Assembly: GCA_021785375.1 (NCBI GenBank)
Contig: JAJYFQ010000011.1
Span: 1 to 11,588, forward strand
From: Microcaldota archaeon
Lineage (GTDB): Archaea; Micrarchaeota; Micrarchaeia; Micrarchaeales; CABMGC01
Direction of reading: 5' to 3'
DNA length: 11,588 nt
A program made the translations under genes and the position numbers. This document shows, one piece after another, positions 11,164 to 11,588 of this stretch (the first letter of the stretch is position 1; each line of letters opens with the position of its first letter). Under the pieces are notes generated by a model. The model saw only the letters and a list, made by a program, of their open reading frames with translations. It ran no database searches and was not told where the DNA came from.

Positions 11164-11588
11164 GTGGAAGAGATATTTGTAACGCAGGAGATAGGGAGCA
11201 TCCAGAGGCCGCTCTGGAGGCAGAAGCTCTCCGGTCAGCCCGACAAGGGTACGGTATCCACTGCCCTGCTCTGGGGAGAGAGGCTCGGGGTAAAAGAGGC
11301 GTCAGAGCTCGCAAACAGGAAGGGGATAGGCCTTCTCCAGAAAAAAGGGGAGTTGACTGATCAAGAGAAGAACCGGATAATAGAGATATCCTCGATATAC
11401 GCGATAAGGATGCAGGAGGTTGCCGGCCTTGACAGGGTCTTCAACGGAGAGCAGCCGCGCACGGAGATGTACGACTTCCTCGCCAGGTACGTTGAAGGAG
11501 TAAAGCCTGCGGGAATTCTCAATTCGTTCGACGCAAACTACTTCAGGAAGGGCATAGTCGATTCAAGAGTCTCGATAATGGAAGCGGG
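11164..11588 (+). CDS. metE: Methionine synthase catalytic domain (core MetE), N-terminal part, cut by window edge
   Basis: 141 residues are visible and the frame is open at the edge. It starts at GTG, 1 nt after the previous stop: (M)EEIFVTQEIGSIQRPLWRQ, then 'ISSIYAIRMQEVAGLDRVFNGE' in two parts (about 79-100) and 'QPRTEMYDFLARYVEGV' (about 101-117). 'EIGSIQRP' and 'QE.AGLD...GEQ.R.EM' are the hallmarks of the catalytic MetE module. The zinc ligands (His, Cys, Glu, Cys) lie beyond the edge. The enzyme methylates homocysteine to methionine. Archaeal short MetE forms often take the methyl group from a donor other than the folate of bacterial MetE, so the donor here is uncertain. An ATG at 11162 is out of frame and gives only six residues. 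Confidence 0.85.
   Translation, partial: MEEIFVTQEIGSIQRPLWRQKLSGQPDKGTVSTALLWGERLGVKEASELANRKGIGLLQKKGELTDQEKNRIIEISSIYAIRMQEVAGLDRVFNGEQPRTEMYDFLARYVEGVKPAGILNSFDANYFRKGIVDSRVSIMEA

Noticed and set aside
1..11588. tRNA, rRNA or CRISPR
   Set aside because: The spacers are short, and no cloverleaf-like, rRNA-like or regularly spaced repeat pattern was seen by eye.

Overview
The window looks archaeal, most likely a Micrarchaeota (ARMAN-2-like, DPANN) genome. The evidence is an archaeal ribosomal block (S19e, PDCD5-like protein, L39e, L31e, eIF6, prefoldin alpha, FtsY), an archaeal RNA polymerase subunit L, a DUF99 protein, and surface proteins opening with an 'SAMEYLMTYGWAIL' class III signal peptide-like leader joined to a LamG domain, a combination I associate with Micrarchaeota from memory. 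Many start codons lie 22-27 nt downstream of a TATA box, which fits leaderless archaeal transcripts. The exact taxon is inference.

Left part (1-6506): the minus strand carries S19e -> PDCD5-like -> L39e -> L31e -> eIF6, tightly packed, and further left prefoldin alpha -> FtsY (FtsY is cut by the window edge). In many archaea these genes form one cluster, often with ribosomal protein LX (L18a) between eIF6 and prefoldin alpha. Here no LX gene is seen. About 3.6 kb (807-4413) of accessory DNA sits there instead. It holds a 34-residue stand-alone pilin-like leader gene, a LamG surface protein (copy A), an AAA_14/DUF4143-type ATPase on the opposite strand, a stand-alone remnant of the LamG protein tail, and a second LamG surface protein (copy B). 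Copies A and B share near-identical ends but very different, more AT-rich middles, so they look like cassettes with constant ends and a variable core.

Right part (6507-11588): rpoL and a DUF99 gene on the plus strand, then two small minus-strand genes of unknown function. Last comes a plus-strand run aguB-aguA (agmatine to putrescine), a MetE N-terminal-like gene, and the start of a separate MetE catalytic-domain gene that runs off the window. The last four are closely spaced and could be one operon joining polyamine and methionine metabolism.

The most unusual material is the LamG/leader insertion. Both full copies carry at their C-terminus the 'GWWPLNG..NDYSGNNN.G' segment that normally begins a LamG domain, while their own LamG domain starts without it. 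That suggests either a circularly permuted fold or strand donation between subunits.
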